Below are positions 17,295-26,092 of a stretch of 64,000 bases of DNA, piece by piece. The DNA lies in the NCBI RefSeq assembly GCF_050859505.1, contig NZ_CP193934.1, positions 2,418,001 to 2,482,000 on the forward strand, read 5' to 3'. Position numbers and translations under genes: made by a program. The notes below the pieces were generated by a model, which had not been told where the DNA came from, made no database searches, and was given only the letters and a program-made list of their open reading frames with translations. This DNA is from Marinirhabdus sp050859505 (GTDB lineage Bacteria; Bacteroidota; Bacteroidia; Flavobacteriales; Flavobacteriaceae). Numbering within the stretch: the stretch's first letter is position 1; each line of letters starts with the position of its first letter.

Positions 17295-18086
17295 CTAAAT
17301 CCCCAACTGTTCTTTTATAGTTTCTGAATAGGTTTTTGAAACAGGAATTATAATTTCAGAAGAAAGTACCAGGTTCAGTTTTCCAGAATCCATTTTAAAT
17401 TGTTGAAAATGATTCGGATTTATAAGATAGGATCTATGTGTTCGCAGTAAATCTGGAATGCAAGTTTCAACACTGGAGAGCTTGTTACGAATCAATTGTT
17501 TTTTAAGTTTGCCATTATTCAAAAATGAAACTTCTATATAATTATCGTCTGCTTTTATGCTCACAAGGTCGTTTAACTGAAGTCTCAAGCCCTCATATGT
17601 ACCTTCGCCTTCAATTTCAATTTTTTGATCTTCCAATTTTTTTTCAAAATAGCGCCCAGCCGCCCATCGTCCTATTGCCAATATGGGGAGAATAGTTGCT
17701 ATAGCAGGGAGGTATAAAGAAGTAGTGAAATAATATAATGTGTAAGGATTTTGCGCACCAGGAACAATCACATACAGATATATGAACCGGGATAATACCA
17801 AGCCAAAGAGCGTCATTAAAAGAAAGAACACTACTTCGTTCCAAAGCATCCATTGATGTTCATTTTTACTATAAAGAAAATTTTGTAAAGGCAAAATGAG
17901 TAAATAAGCAGTGGCGCCAGCGATCCCGTAAAGGGGTAAATAAAGTAATTTTTCAGTCCCATCAAATTCGTTAGTGTCTAAGGGCTCTGTAAGGGCAAGG
18001 AATAGAAAAATCCATACGGCAAGTCCTAAAGCTACCAGCAGATGATGTTTTAGTAAAGGGTCGAACGGAAAAAGTTTTTTCAGCAT
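17295..18086 (-). CDS. LytTR-domain transcriptional regulator with membrane-spanning N-terminus
   Basis: A 263-residue protein. Residues 1-150 hold four hydrophobic helices (about 16-32, 48-66, 84-106 and 123-143). Residues about 165-263 are a LytTR DNA-binding domain: LNDLVSIKADDNYIEVSF, then KLSSVETCIPDLLRTHRSYLINPNHF and the closing IIPVSKTYSETIKEQL. Family knowledge: LytTR proteins bind direct repeats through a beta fold. In Bacteroidota this membrane-LytTR form acts without a receiver domain and probably senses a membrane signal. No cognate kinase gene is adjacent, so the signal and targets are unknown. Confidence 0.9.
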   Translation of the reverse strand: MLKKLFPFDPLLKHHLLVALGLAVWIFLFLALTEPLDTNEFDGTEKLLYLPLYGIAGATAYLLILPLQNFLYSKNEHQWMLWNEVVFFLLMTLFGLVLSRFIYLYVIVPGAQNPYTLYYFTTSLYLPAIATILPILAIGRWAAGRYFEKKLEDQKIEIEGEGTYEGLRLQLNDLVSIKADDNYIEVSFLNNGKLKKQLIRNKLSSVETCIPDLLRTHRSYLINPNHFQQFKMDSGKLNLVLSSEIIIPVSKTYSETIKEQLGI

Positions 18087-18175
18087 AAAAGACTCAAAAT
18101 ATATTGTGATGTCATTAAGATTTAAAAGTATAAAAATAGTTTAGTTTTCCTACCTTTAAACTTCAATTGTAAATT

Positions 18176-19267
18176 ATGACTGCCAGAAAAAAGAGAAAAA
18201 GACTAAAAATTCCAACTATTAAAAGGCCTGTTATTCATAATGAAGCGCCAGGAACAGTAACCTATACAGGAAAAAAAGAAAATACTGCTACCAAGGTAGA
18301 AATTATAGATTATTCCAAAAATCATTACAAGCGTATTGATTCTGAAAATATTGACGATGCCTTTGGTTTTGAAACTTCAGAGCATATTACGTGGATTAAC
18401 ATACATGGTCTTAATAATACCAAGGAAATAGAACGTTTAGGGGAGTATTATAACTTGCATCCTTTAATTCAAGAAGATATTGTAACCACCAATCAGCGTC
18501 CAAAGATGGACGAATATGAAGACTATCTATTTATAGTTTTTAAAATGTTGCATTATACAGATGATGGAGATTTTGTAAATGAGCATGTGAGTATGGTAGT
18601 TGGAAAAGATTATGTAACTACATTTCAAGAGGCAGATGGCGATGTATGGGATAGCCTGCGAGACAGACTGGCCAATGCGAAGGGACGGATTCGTAATGCG
18701 GGATCGGATTATTTAATGTTTGCGTTGCTGGATGCTATTGTGGATAATTATTTTAGTGTGATTGAAACATTAAGCGCCAAAATTGAATTTATAGAGGATC
18801 AGCTTTTTGAAGACAAAGTGGAAGACGATATTACCCAAGATATTCAGGTGTTGAAAAAGGAGATTCTTCGGATAAGAAGGGCTGTGGTTCCTTTGCGAGA
18901 AGTGATCAACCGATTGGAAAAAACCGATACTTCTTTAATTGAAGTTAGAACTCAAAATTACATACGTGATTTGTATGACCACATTATCCAGGTTTCTGAA
19001 AGTGTAGATATTTACCGGGAAATGATCTGGGGCTTAATGGACATGTATATGACCACTATTAGCAACAAAATGAACGAAGTAATGAAGGTGTTAACCATTA
19101 TGGCTTCTATTTTTATTCCACTTACATTTATGGCAGGTATTTACGGAATGAACTTTGAATACATTCCAGAACTTCAAATGAAATATGGATATTTCTATCT
19201 TTGGGGAGCGATGATTGCTGTTTTCTGTGGGTTACTCTGGTATTTTAAACGTAAGAAATGGCTTTAA
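18176..19267 (+). CDS. corA: CorA-family magnesium/cobalt transporter
   Basis: A 363-residue protein of usual length with a long cytosolic helical N-terminal domain and two C-terminal transmembrane helices (about 300-318 and 338-356). The defining GMN motif is at residues 324-326 (YGMNFEYIPE) between them. CorA proteins form pentameric channels for Mg2+ and Co2+, gated by Mg2+ bound to the cytosolic funnel. The basic start (TARKKRKRLK) and a stand-alone location are common in flavobacteria. It is convergent with the surface-protein operon that follows. Confidence 0.95.
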   Translation: MTARKKRKRLKIPTIKRPVIHNEAPGTVTYTGKKENTATKVEIIDYSKNHYKRIDSENIDDAFGFETSEHITWINIHGLNNTKEIERLGEYYNLHPLIQEDIVTTNQRPKMDEYEDYLFIVFKMLHYTDDGDFVNEHVSMVVGKDYVTTFQEADGDVWDSLRDRLANAKGRIRNAGSDYLMFALLDAIVDNYFSVIETLSAKIEFIEDQLFEDKVEDDITQDIQVLKKEILRIRRAVVPLREVINRLEKTDTSLIEVRTQNYIRDLYDHIIQVSESVDIYREMIWGLMDMYMTTISNKMNEVMKVLTIMASIFIPLTFMAGIYGMNFEYIPELQMKYGYFYLWGAMIAVFCGLLWYFKRKKWL

Positions 19268-19317
19268 AATAATTCGGCCTTTCGGTACAATTTTTAATAT
19301 TTGCTGCGCATAATAAA

Positions 19318-19396
19318 AATCACTCAAGAACCTTTGCTTATCAAGTGCATTTAACAAAGTTAAATAGACTGCAGAATTTAAGGTTCTTGAGTGATT
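19318..19396. repeat. Long inverted repeat between convergent genes
   Basis: Two exact 16-nt arms (19318-19333 and 19381-19396, AATCACTCAAGAACCT and its complement) flank a 47-nt loop with smaller self-pairing pieces, including CTTTG/CAAAG. A T-rich tract follows the structure on the minus strand, so it may terminate the gene ending at 19443. The arm length exceeds what a terminator needs. It could also be a processed RNA or a REP-like element. Confidence 0.75.
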
Positions 19397-19429
19397 CCTA
19401 TAAAATGCTGGAAAGCATTTTATAGGAAT
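19394..19429. repeat. Perfect 16-bp hairpin with GGAA tetraloop
   Basis: ATTCCTATAAAATGCT (19394-19409) and its exact complement (19414-19429) are separated by GGAA. The hairpin abuts and slightly overlaps the preceding inverted repeat. It lacks a clear T-run on the plus strand. Together the two form a compact structured block between corA and the next minus-strand gene. Confidence 0.75.
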
Positions 19430-19442
19430 TGTATTGAAAGGA

Positions 19443-20174
19443 CTACTGCGCCTTCACAGAACCAGAACCCATTACTTTTTTGTCGCTTGTCGCTGGATTT
19501 CCTTTGTATCTAATGTCTCCAGAACCATTTACACGGGCTTTCATGGTAGCATTTGCAGCCACTTGTGCGCCTCCAGACCCCGAGACATACACTTCTACGT
19601 TAGTAGCATCCAGGCTGTAACCTTCAAAATCTCCACTACCACTTACTTTTACTTCTAGGTTTTCAACTTTTCCAGAAAGTTTCATGTCTCCACTTCCTGT
19701 TACTTTGGCATCTATTCCTGTGGCTTCAGTATCTAAAGCTACATCGCCACTTCCTGTTACACTAATGGTAAGAGCATTGCCTGTAACTTTACTTTTGCCT
19801 ATTATATCGCCACTTCCTGTTAATGAGATGGTGGAGATATCCTCAAATGGAACGGTGATAATTATATCGTGTTTTGAAGAATACGAAACCCCGTTTTTCA
19901 TTTTAATAGTAAGCTTTCCGTTGGTACTCTCAATTTCAACTAATTCATGAAGGTTGTCGTCTGCTTTTATACGTAGATCTCCTTCTTTTCCTGAAACCAA
20001 TTCAGCAGTTAAAGAGCCTATTACAGCAATTTCATCATAATCTGCTGTAGTAACTTTGGTTGTGGTAATTGTACCACTACCCTTTACTTGTTTATTTCCC
20101 CTTTGTGCCTGAACGCCTAAGCTGCCTAATAGAGCGAGGGCTATTACAATTGATAGTTTGCTTGTGTTTTTCAT
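19443..20174 (-). CDS. Secreted beta-helix protein, head-GIN/DUF2807 type
   Basis: A 243-residue protein with a signal peptide (cleavage after GVQAQ, about residue 24). It consists of short beta strands separated by repeated V(T/S)GSGD turns, at least seven of them. This is the pattern of the DUF2807 or putative auto-transporter adhesin family, a right-handed beta helix. It is probably exported to the periplasm or cell surface. It is the last gene of the sigma-factor operon, 18 bp after a related beta-helix gene. The function is unknown; in this context it is a likely output of the ECF regulon. Confidence 0.85.
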   Translation of the reverse strand: MKNTSKLSIVIALALLGSLGVQAQRGNKQVKGSGTITTTKVTTADYDEIAVIGSLTAELVSGKEGDLRIKADDNLHELVEIESTNGKLTIKMKNGVSYSSKHDIIITVPFEDISTISLTGSGDIIGKSKVTGNALTISVTGSGDVALDTEATGIDAKVTGSGDMKLSGKVENLEVKVSGSGDFEGYSLDATNVEVYVSGSGGAQVAANATMKARVNGSGDIRYKGNPATSDKKVMGSGSVKAQ

Positions 20175-20192
20175 AATACTTGAGTGTTTTTG

Positions 20193-21281
20193 TTATTTTT
20201 TATTAAAAGTTACACCGCCATAATTGGCTTTAATGGTAAGGATATTCCCGCTGTCTTTTTTTCCGTAGAAGCCAAGATACAATTTTGATGAGTTATCTTC
20301 AGACGTATTGGTGTATTGAAACAAATCTTTGCCTTTAAGACTGCTGTAATTTAAATCCAGTTCAAAATTAAAAGCAAGTCCTTGTGAAAGTCCAAGTGTA
20401 ACCCGTGCGTAATTGGCATTAATTAATACCGCTTCACAGCTAGCCAAAAGGCTGTCTATATTTACTCCGCCATAATCTGTATTAATATTGAGGCTTTTAG
20501 AAACGCTGCCAATGTTATGCTGAATATAATCTCCTCTACCTACTATTTTTCCCACTTTATCTAGGCTTATTTTTCCGTGGTTATTATTGTAATTAAGGTC
20601 ATGAACGTCACCAATCTCAGAAGTAGAGTAATCTGCATTTAAGTGTAGACGTTCTGCCTTTTGTAATGTAAATTCCGAATAATCTGCGTTTATTTTACCG
20701 CTCTTCATATATTGGATAGTAGCATTTTGAGTGTAATCAAAGTTAAGCGTGTTGTTCTCTGCCATTAACTCTCCAATAATTAACTGTCCGTAATCGCAAT
20801 GAATAGAGGCATTTCCTTTTAGCATATCAATACTAACGGTACCATAATCATTATGTATATTCACGCTGTTGGTTGCAGGCAGTTTAATAATATAATTTAC
20901 CTCTACCGAAACGTTATCGTTCCCTTTACCCCACCAACTGCTCCAAGTGCCTTTTTTAGATCCAAATTGCGTGATAGCCGAAACCATAGCGCTGGTACTA
21001 TTGAAGTCTATTGTAATTTCATTCAATTTTTCTGAAACTTTATCTTCATTATTGCCATTCGTTTTTATGATAACATCAATCACCGTTTTATTTTGGCTCC
21101 ACGTAACAATATGTACGCTTCCATAACTGTTGTTAATTTTTAGTCCAGCATCAGCATTTACGGTGTATTCTTTATGGATTTTCTTCTCTTTGGTATGTTT
21201 ACCTTTAAATTTTGAGTCATTTGCTACTACCGAAAGGGGCAGTAAGACCACTAAGAAAAGTAGCTTATAAATATGTTTCAT
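20193..21281 (-). CDS. Secreted DUF4097-like beta-helix protein
   Basis: A 362-residue protein with a signal peptide (MKHIYKLLFLVVLLPLSVVA, cleaved near residue 21). The body is made of regular short strands with repeated N/D-Y-G or D-Y-S turns (NNSYGSV, HNDYGTV, HCDYGQL, NADYSEF, NTDYGGV, KANYGGV). These indicate a solenoid like that of the DUF4097 adhesin-type family. The start codon lies inside the upstream gene (17-bp overlap), so the two are translationally coupled. The role is unknown; I infer an envelope protein controlled by the sigma factor two genes upstream. Confidence 0.8.
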   Translation of the reverse strand: MKHIYKLLFLVVLLPLSVVANDSKFKGKHTKEKKIHKEYTVNADAGLKINNSYGSVHIVTWSQNKTVIDVIIKTNGNNEDKVSEKLNEITIDFNSTSAMVSAITQFGSKKGTWSSWWGKGNDNVSVEVNYIIKLPATNSVNIHNDYGTVSIDMLKGNASIHCDYGQLIIGELMAENNTLNFDYTQNATIQYMKSGKINADYSEFTLQKAERLHLNADYSTSEIGDVHDLNYNNNHGKISLDKVGKIVGRGDYIQHNIGSVSKSLNINTDYGGVNIDSLLASCEAVLINANYARVTLGLSQGLAFNFELDLNYSSLKGKDLFQYTNTSEDNSSKLYLGFYGKKDSGNILTIKANYGGVTFNKK

Positions 21282-21813
21282 CTGTAGTGTTTTTAAGTTT
21301 TTTAATTGTTTCTATAGTTTCTGAAACCTTTTCCAACACAGCAATCCTGTTCTGAAAGTTGGTAATCATAGCGTTTATTACCTGTTTGTTATTTCCACTT
21401 TCAACTAGGTCTTTTTTAAGAGATTGGTAGTCTTTTTCCAGCTTGTCTACTTGTAAAAGCGCATCTTGAATAAGAGTGTTGTTTTCTGGGGATTCAAACT
21501 TTTTTAGTGCTTCTATTTCGGTATGGATGGCTGTGGTAAAAAAGGATTGTGTTTGTTCCATTTCTGGCGAGACACTCGCTAAATCTGCTTCTTGAGGTTG
21601 CTGTGGAGCAAATAGACTGCCACCCAAAATTATAAGCAGAGTGATGGCTGCGGCAATACTTCCCAACTTCCAAAAGTTTAATTTCTTGGGTTTGGCTTGC
21701 TCTTGGTTGAGTTTCTCTAAAAACCGTCTTTGATGTCCTTGTGGCGTTTCGTTTAAATCAAAATTACCTGTAAGGCGCTCAAATAGGTGTGTTATGTTAT
21801 CTTGTTCTTTCAT
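21265..21813 (-). CDS. Probable anti-sigma factor (single-pass membrane protein)
   Basis: A 182-residue protein with an N-terminal cytosolic part (about 1-48, with ETPQGHQRRFLEKL), one transmembrane helix (about 49-66, SIAAAITLLIILGGSLFA), and a helical periplasmic part. The layout and position between an ECF sigma factor and envelope proteins fit an anti-sigma factor. No zinc-binding HxxxCxxC motif is present, so it is not a ZAS-type anti-sigma. Its assignment rests on context. Confidence 0.7.
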   Translation of the reverse strand: MKEQDNITHLFERLTGNFDLNETPQGHQRRFLEKLNQEQAKPKKLNFWKLGSIAAAITLLIILGGSLFAPQQPQEADLASVSPEMEQTQSFFTTAIHTEIEALKKFESPENNTLIQDALLQVDKLEKDYQSLKKDLVESGNNKQVINAMITNFQNRIAVLEKVSETIETIKKLKNTTDETYL

Positions 21814-21828
21814 CTTTATTATGTCTAG

Positions 21829-21860
21829 CTTTCATTCGTGTCTCCTTCGTCGGAGACAAG
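21829..21860. repeat. Dispersed palindromic repeat, copy A
   Basis: The spacer between the sigma factor and the next gene holds GTCTCC-TTCGTC-GGAGAC (21840-21857), a 6-bp hairpin. With its flanks it matches copies at 53499-53530 and 60604-60670. Read on the minus strand the shared core is CTTG, two variable bases, then TCCGACGA, a variable base and GGAG, followed by CACGA-TGA. It is non-coding here. Confidence 0.7.
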
Positions 21861-21874
21861 GTAAAGGCGGGTAT

Positions 21875-22435
21875 TTACACATTCAATTTTTTTCGTAAAC
21901 TTTCTTTAGCGCGAGAGATGAGTGTACGGCAGTTGGCATTGCTTATTTTCAAAATCTCGCAAATTTCTTCGTAATCGTATCCTTCAATAAAATGAAGCGT
22001 TAAAATTCGCTGGTAACTACTATGCATTTCCTGCATACAGTTTAGAACCTGTGTTGCTTTCAACGTGGTATATGCATCTTCACACAAATCTTCTTCAATT
22101 TCCTCAACTTCTTCGGCTTCTAAAAAGGCTTCTATAGTTTCGGAGATGGCTACATACTTTTTATTTTTATGGTAGTGCGCAATACTTTTGTTTACTACAA
22201 TTCGCTTTAACCACGCACCAAAAACGGCTTCTCCTTTAAAAGTATCTAATTTTTCAAACGCTGTAATGAATCCTTCCTGCATACAATCTTCTGCCAAGGC
22301 AGTGTCCTTCACAATTCGAAGAGCTACATTATACATCGCTTTATGATACCGATTGTACACTTCTAATTGTGCTAGCTGATTTCCTTTTTTACAAAGAACC
22401 AATACTGCTGATATGTCTTGGAAGGTTAGTGCCAA
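21875..22435 (-). CDS. ECF-type RNA polymerase sigma factor
   Basis: A 186-residue sigma-70 protein. Region 2 is about residues 25-95 (YHKAMYNVALRIVKDTALAEDCMQ, FGAWLKRIVVN) and region 4 is about 125-180 (YQRILTLHFIEGYDYEEICEIL and RTLISRAKESLRKKL). There is no region 1.1 or 3, as usual in the ECF group. Translation appears to start at a TTG (22435): an in-frame stop lies 38 bp upstream and no ATG or GTG falls between. It heads an operon with a probable anti-sigma factor and two beta-helix envelope proteins. A candidate autoregulated promoter is at 22459-22484. Confidence 0.9.
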   Translation of the reverse strand: MALTFQDISAVLVLCKKGNQLAQLEVYNRYHKAMYNVALRIVKDTALAEDCMQEGFITAFEKLDTFKGEAVFGAWLKRIVVNKSIAHYHKNKKYVAISETIEAFLEAEEVEEIEEDLCEDAYTTLKATQVLNCMQEMHSSYQRILTLHFIEGYDYEEICEILKISNANCRTLISRAKESLRKKLNV

Positions 22436-22458
22436 AAATCTTTGTGATTTGTAGTAAA

Positions 22459-22484
22459 GATACAGTTGCTTTTAAATTGTTACA
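22459..22484 (-). promoter_or_regulatory. Candidate ECF-type promoter of the sigma operon
   Basis: On the minus strand TGTAACA is followed, about 14 bp later, by GTATC just upstream of the sigma gene. An AAC-containing -35 element is typical of promoters read by ECF sigma factors. The match is short and was made by eye. Confidence 0.35.
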
Positions 22485-22652
22485 CTTGTGCTGAAATTAT
22501 TTTTACACGTGGCATAACTATTGAATTATTGATAGCGAAGCATTACTGAAATGTTATGGTACGTAAGGTTTCAGTAATAACAGTACTTAAACGAAACATT
22601 AAAAACATTTTGAATCCAAAACCATTGGTGACAGAATGTCGTAAACATATAT

Positions 22653-25103
22653 ATGACGAAATCTAAATTAATTTCCCTCGACAAGTTGTCACTTCAAGAT
22701 TTAAAGGACGAAGCAGATCTTATTCCGCTTATGACGACCGAAGATGAAGATGCCATGAACAAAGAAGAACTTCCCACTACACTCCCAATTTTACCTTTGC
22801 GTAATACAGTGTTGTTCCCTGGTGTGGTAATTCCAATCACAGCAGGACGCGACAAGTCTATAAAACTCATAAACGAAACCAATAAAAGTGGAAAAGTAAT
22901 TGGTGTGGTTTCACAAATAGACGAATCTAAAGAAAATCCAGGTCCAAAGGATATTAATTCTATTGGTACGGTAGCGCAAATATTACGCGTACTAAAAATG
23001 CCCGACGGTAATACCACTGTGATTATCCAAGGTAAAAAACGCTTTGAAGTGGCGGAAGTAATGACCACAGATCCGTATATGACGGCCACAATTCGTGAAG
23101 TAGCCGAAGCACGTCCGGCCAAAGAGAACGCAGAGTTTCAGGAAATTATAAGTTCTATAAAGGAATTGGCACTTACCATAATTAAAGACAGTCCAAACAT
23201 CCCTTCAGAAGCTGCGTTTGCCATTAAAAATATTGAGAGCTCCTCATTTCTAATAAATTTTGTGTCTTCTAATCTGAATATTTCAGTGGAAGAAAAACAA
23301 AAATTGTTAGAAATTAACGATTTGAAGGAACGTGCTTTAGAAACGTTGCGATATATGAATGTGGAGTTACAGAAATTATCGCTTCGTAACGATATTCAGT
23401 CTAAGGTTGAAAGTGATATAAGCCAGCAACAGCGGGAGTATTTCTTAAACCAGCAAATGAAAACCATCCAGCAGGAGCTGGGCGGGAACAGTAACGAAGC
23501 CGAAATAGAAGAAATGCGCGCACGTTCCAAATCCAAAAAATGGAAGAAGGACACACAAAAGCATTTCGATAAAGAATTGACCAAATTACAACGTATGAAT
23601 CCGCAGGTAGCAGAATTCAGCATTCAGAAAAATTACCTGGATTTGCTGTTGGATTTACCTTGGAGTCAATTCAGTAAAGATAAATTCGACTTAAAAAGAG
23701 CGAAGAAAATATTAGATCGCGACCATTACGGGCTAGATGATGTAAAAAAACGGATTATAGAGTATCTGGCCGTTTTAAAGCTTAGAGGAGATATGAAATC
23801 GCCCATCCTGTGTCTCTACGGACCTCCAGGAGTAGGGAAAACATCGCTTGGAAAATCTATTGCCGAAGCGCTTGGAAGAGAATATGTACGTATGAGCTTA
23901 GGTGGTTTACGTGACGAAGCAGAAATCCGCGGGCACCGTAAAACCTATATTGGTGCTATGCCAGGACGTATTATTAAAAGTTTGAAAAAGGCAGGGACCA
24001 GTAATCCTGTGTTTGTGCTGGACGAGATTGATAAACTTTCGGTAGGAAGCCAAGGAGATCCATCTTCGGCTATGCTGGAAGTTTTGGATCCAGAACAAAA
24101 TAGCGAGTTTTACGATAACTTTTTGGAGTTGGGATACGACCTTTCTAAGGTTATGTTTATTGCCACTTCAAATAGTATGGGGACCATTCAGCCAGCATTG
24201 CGAGATAGAATGGAGATAATTAACGTAACGGGATATACTATTGAAGAGAAAGTAGAGATAGCCAAGGCGCATCTACTTCCGAAGCAATTAAAAGAACACG
24301 GATTAACAAAAAAACACCTTCAAATTGCCAAGCCACAACTAGAAAAAATAGTGGAAGGCTATACCCGCGAAAGTGGTGTAAGAGGACTGGAAAAGCAAAT
24401 CGCTAAGATGGTACGTCACGCCGCAATGAGGATTGCGATGGAGGAGGAGTACACTAAAAAAGTAACCAACGCTACTGTTTTGGAAGCTTTAGGGCCACCA
24501 CGAATGGAGCGCAATAAATACGAAAATAACGACGTAGCAGGTGTTGTAACTGGCTTGGCTTGGACACGTGTGGGTGGTGATATTCTTTTTATTGAATCGA
24601 TACTTTCTAAAGGAAAAGGAACCCTTACCATGACAGGAAACCTTGGAAAAGTGATGAAAGAATCTGCTACCATCGCCTTAGAATACATAAAAGCAAATGC
24701 CGAAAAGTTAGGCTTGTCTACTGAAATTTTTGAAAAATACAACGTTCACATTCACGTACCAGAAGGCGCTACGCCAAAAGATGGGCCAAGTGCAGGGATT
24801 ACCATGTTAACGTCTTTAGTTTCTTTATTTACCCAACGCAAAGTGAAGAAAAGTATAGCAATGACAGGGGAAATCACTTTGAGAGGAAAAGTGTTACCTG
24901 TTGGGGGAATTAAAGAAAAAATCCTGGCAGCTAAACGCGCAAGGATTAAAGAAATCCTGCTGTGTGAGGACAATAAACGTGACATAGAAGAAATAAAACC
25001 AGAGTATTTAAAAGGATTGACGTTTCATTACGTCAAAGAGATGAGCGATGTTTTAGATCTAGCTTTAACCAAGCAAAAAGTGAAGAACTCAAAGACGCTT
25101 TAA
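22653..25103 (+). CDS. lon: ATP-dependent Lon protease
   Basis: An 816-residue soluble AAA+ protease for misfolded and regulatory proteins. It shows the LonA order: an N-terminal LAN domain (about 40-240, TLPILPLRNTVLFPGVVIPI), a helical linker, an AAA+ module with Walker A GPPGVGKTSLGKS and Walker B VFVLDEIDK, and the C-terminal protease domain. The catalytic Ser is S713 in KDGPSAG and the catalytic Lys is K756 in GGIKEKIL. The length matches other Bacteroidota Lon proteins. It is divergent from the sigma operon and is followed by its own terminator. Confidence 0.98.
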   Translation: MTKSKLISLDKLSLQDLKDEADLIPLMTTEDEDAMNKEELPTTLPILPLRNTVLFPGVVIPITAGRDKSIKLINETNKSGKVIGVVSQIDESKENPGPKDINSIGTVAQILRVLKMPDGNTTVIIQGKKRFEVAEVMTTDPYMTATIREVAEARPAKENAEFQEIISSIKELALTIIKDSPNIPSEAAFAIKNIESSSFLINFVSSNLNISVEEKQKLLEINDLKERALETLRYMNVELQKLSLRNDIQSKVESDISQQQREYFLNQQMKTIQQELGGNSNEAEIEEMRARSKSKKWKKDTQKHFDKELTKLQRMNPQVAEFSIQKNYLDLLLDLPWSQFSKDKFDLKRAKKILDRDHYGLDDVKKRIIEYLAVLKLRGDMKSPILCLYGPPGVGKTSLGKSIAEALGREYVRMSLGGLRDEAEIRGHRKTYIGAMPGRIIKSLKKAGTSNPVFVLDEIDKLSVGSQGDPSSAMLEVLDPEQNSEFYDNFLELGYDLSKVMFIATSNSMGTIQPALRDRMEIINVTGYTIEEKVEIAKAHLLPKQLKEHGLTKKHLQIAKPQLEKIVEGYTRESGVRGLEKQIAKMVRHAAMRIAMEEEYTKKVTNATVLEALGPPRMERNKYENNDVAGVVTGLAWTRVGGDILFIESILSKGKGTLTMTGNLGKVMKESATIALEYIKANAEKLGLSTEIFEKYNVHIHVPEGATPKDGPSAGITMLTSLVSLFTQRKVKKSIAMTGEITLRGKVLPVGGIKEKILAAKRARIKEILLCEDNKRDIEEIKPEYLKGLTFHYVKEMSDVLDLALTKQKVKNSKTL

Positions 25104-25106
25104 ATA

Positions 25107-25134
25107 AAACACCCCTTAGTTAGGGGTGTTTTTA
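25107..25134 (+). terminator. Intrinsic terminator after lon
   Basis: A 10-bp stem (AAACACCCCT / AGGGGTGTTT) with a 5-nt loop is followed by a T-run. It starts 3 bp after the lon stop. The A-rich left side may also terminate the convergent gene ending at 25142. Confidence 0.88.
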
Positions 25135-25141
25135 TATACAT

Positions 25142-25888
25142 CTACTTTTTAATTATTTTGAAACTTTCTTTTCCGTTTTGAGAATGTACCTGTAAAAAAT
25201 AGATGCCAGCTGGAAATTGAGAGGCGTCAAGGCTATTCTCACTACTTGGTATACTGGATTCTAACAATACCGTTCCAGTATTAGAAAAAATGCGAAAGGA
25301 AGTAATTGGCTGCCCTTCAGATTGTATGTGAAGCACATTCTCAACGGGATTGGGGAAAACGGTAATAGAGGATGTATTAAAATCGTTGATAGTTAATATG
25401 GGCGAATTTCTGTAGGTATAAGATACAAAGGGTTGCGTTGAAAAACGCATGGTCTGAAACCCATCGGAATCGGTAGTGATAGAAGGATTGATTATTGTAG
25501 AGAGGGTTTGGTCTGGGTCTACAAATGCAAAGGGTCCAAATATATAAAGCTCATCGGTATCTTCAAAAAAACCACAGGCATTGGAGGTGCTAGTTGTGCT
25601 CACGGTTCTAAAATCGCCGGTTATTGGATCTTGCTCTAAGGTGCCAGAAATAGTATTACAAATTCCGAGGCCATTAAATGCTAGCGTTTCGTCAATGAAT
25701 ATGTTTGGAGTAATTTGTTCAATTTCTGGGTTACCAGCATAGGGTTGGTATCCTTCTACAAAAAATGTTTCATTGAAATCACTATCGTATATTTCGTACA
25801 AATACCAAGTTTGATTAAAAAAATCTGGATCGACAGTTTGCGCGTTAGTAAAACCGTAAAAGGCGAGAATAAATAGTAAGTATTTCAT
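25142..25888 (-). CDS. Secreted protein with type IX sorting domain
   Basis: A 248-residue protein with a short signal peptide (MKYLLFILAFYGFTNAQ). The N-terminal part (about 20-160) has a lipocalin/META-like opening (FFNQTWYLYEIYDSD). The C-terminal about 75 residues form a type A T9SS sorting domain: FPNPVENVLHIQSEG, a central F-R-I-F-S-N-T-G strand, DASQFPAGIYFLQV and a terminal KIIKK. Such proteins cross the outer membrane through the type IX system and are released or anchored after removal of the domain. It lies close to porQ, a component of that system. Its own function is unknown. Confidence 0.85.
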   Translation of the reverse strand: MKYLLFILAFYGFTNAQTVDPDFFNQTWYLYEIYDSDFNETFFVEGYQPYAGNPEIEQITPNIFIDETLAFNGLGICNTISGTLEQDPITGDFRTVSTTSTSNACGFFEDTDELYIFGPFAFVDPDQTLSTIINPSITTDSDGFQTMRFSTQPFVSYTYRNSPILTINDFNTSSITVFPNPVENVLHIQSEGQPITSFRIFSNTGTVLLESSIPSSENSLDASQFPAGIYFLQVHSQNGKESFKIIKK

Positions 25889-26092
25889 AATTAATAATTT
25901 ATACCTTAAAATTATTGTTTTAATCCGATTATGAGTGTATTCTCATAAACATTTATTACTTATTTATAAATTAAGAGCTCTTTTTGCCGAAGTTAGGGCA
26001 AATACATTTAAAAGTACAATCATTTCGTGCTCCGCTAAAAATAAATTATTATTGCAGTCGTTAACTCCTTTAGGAAACACAATCTCACGCCC

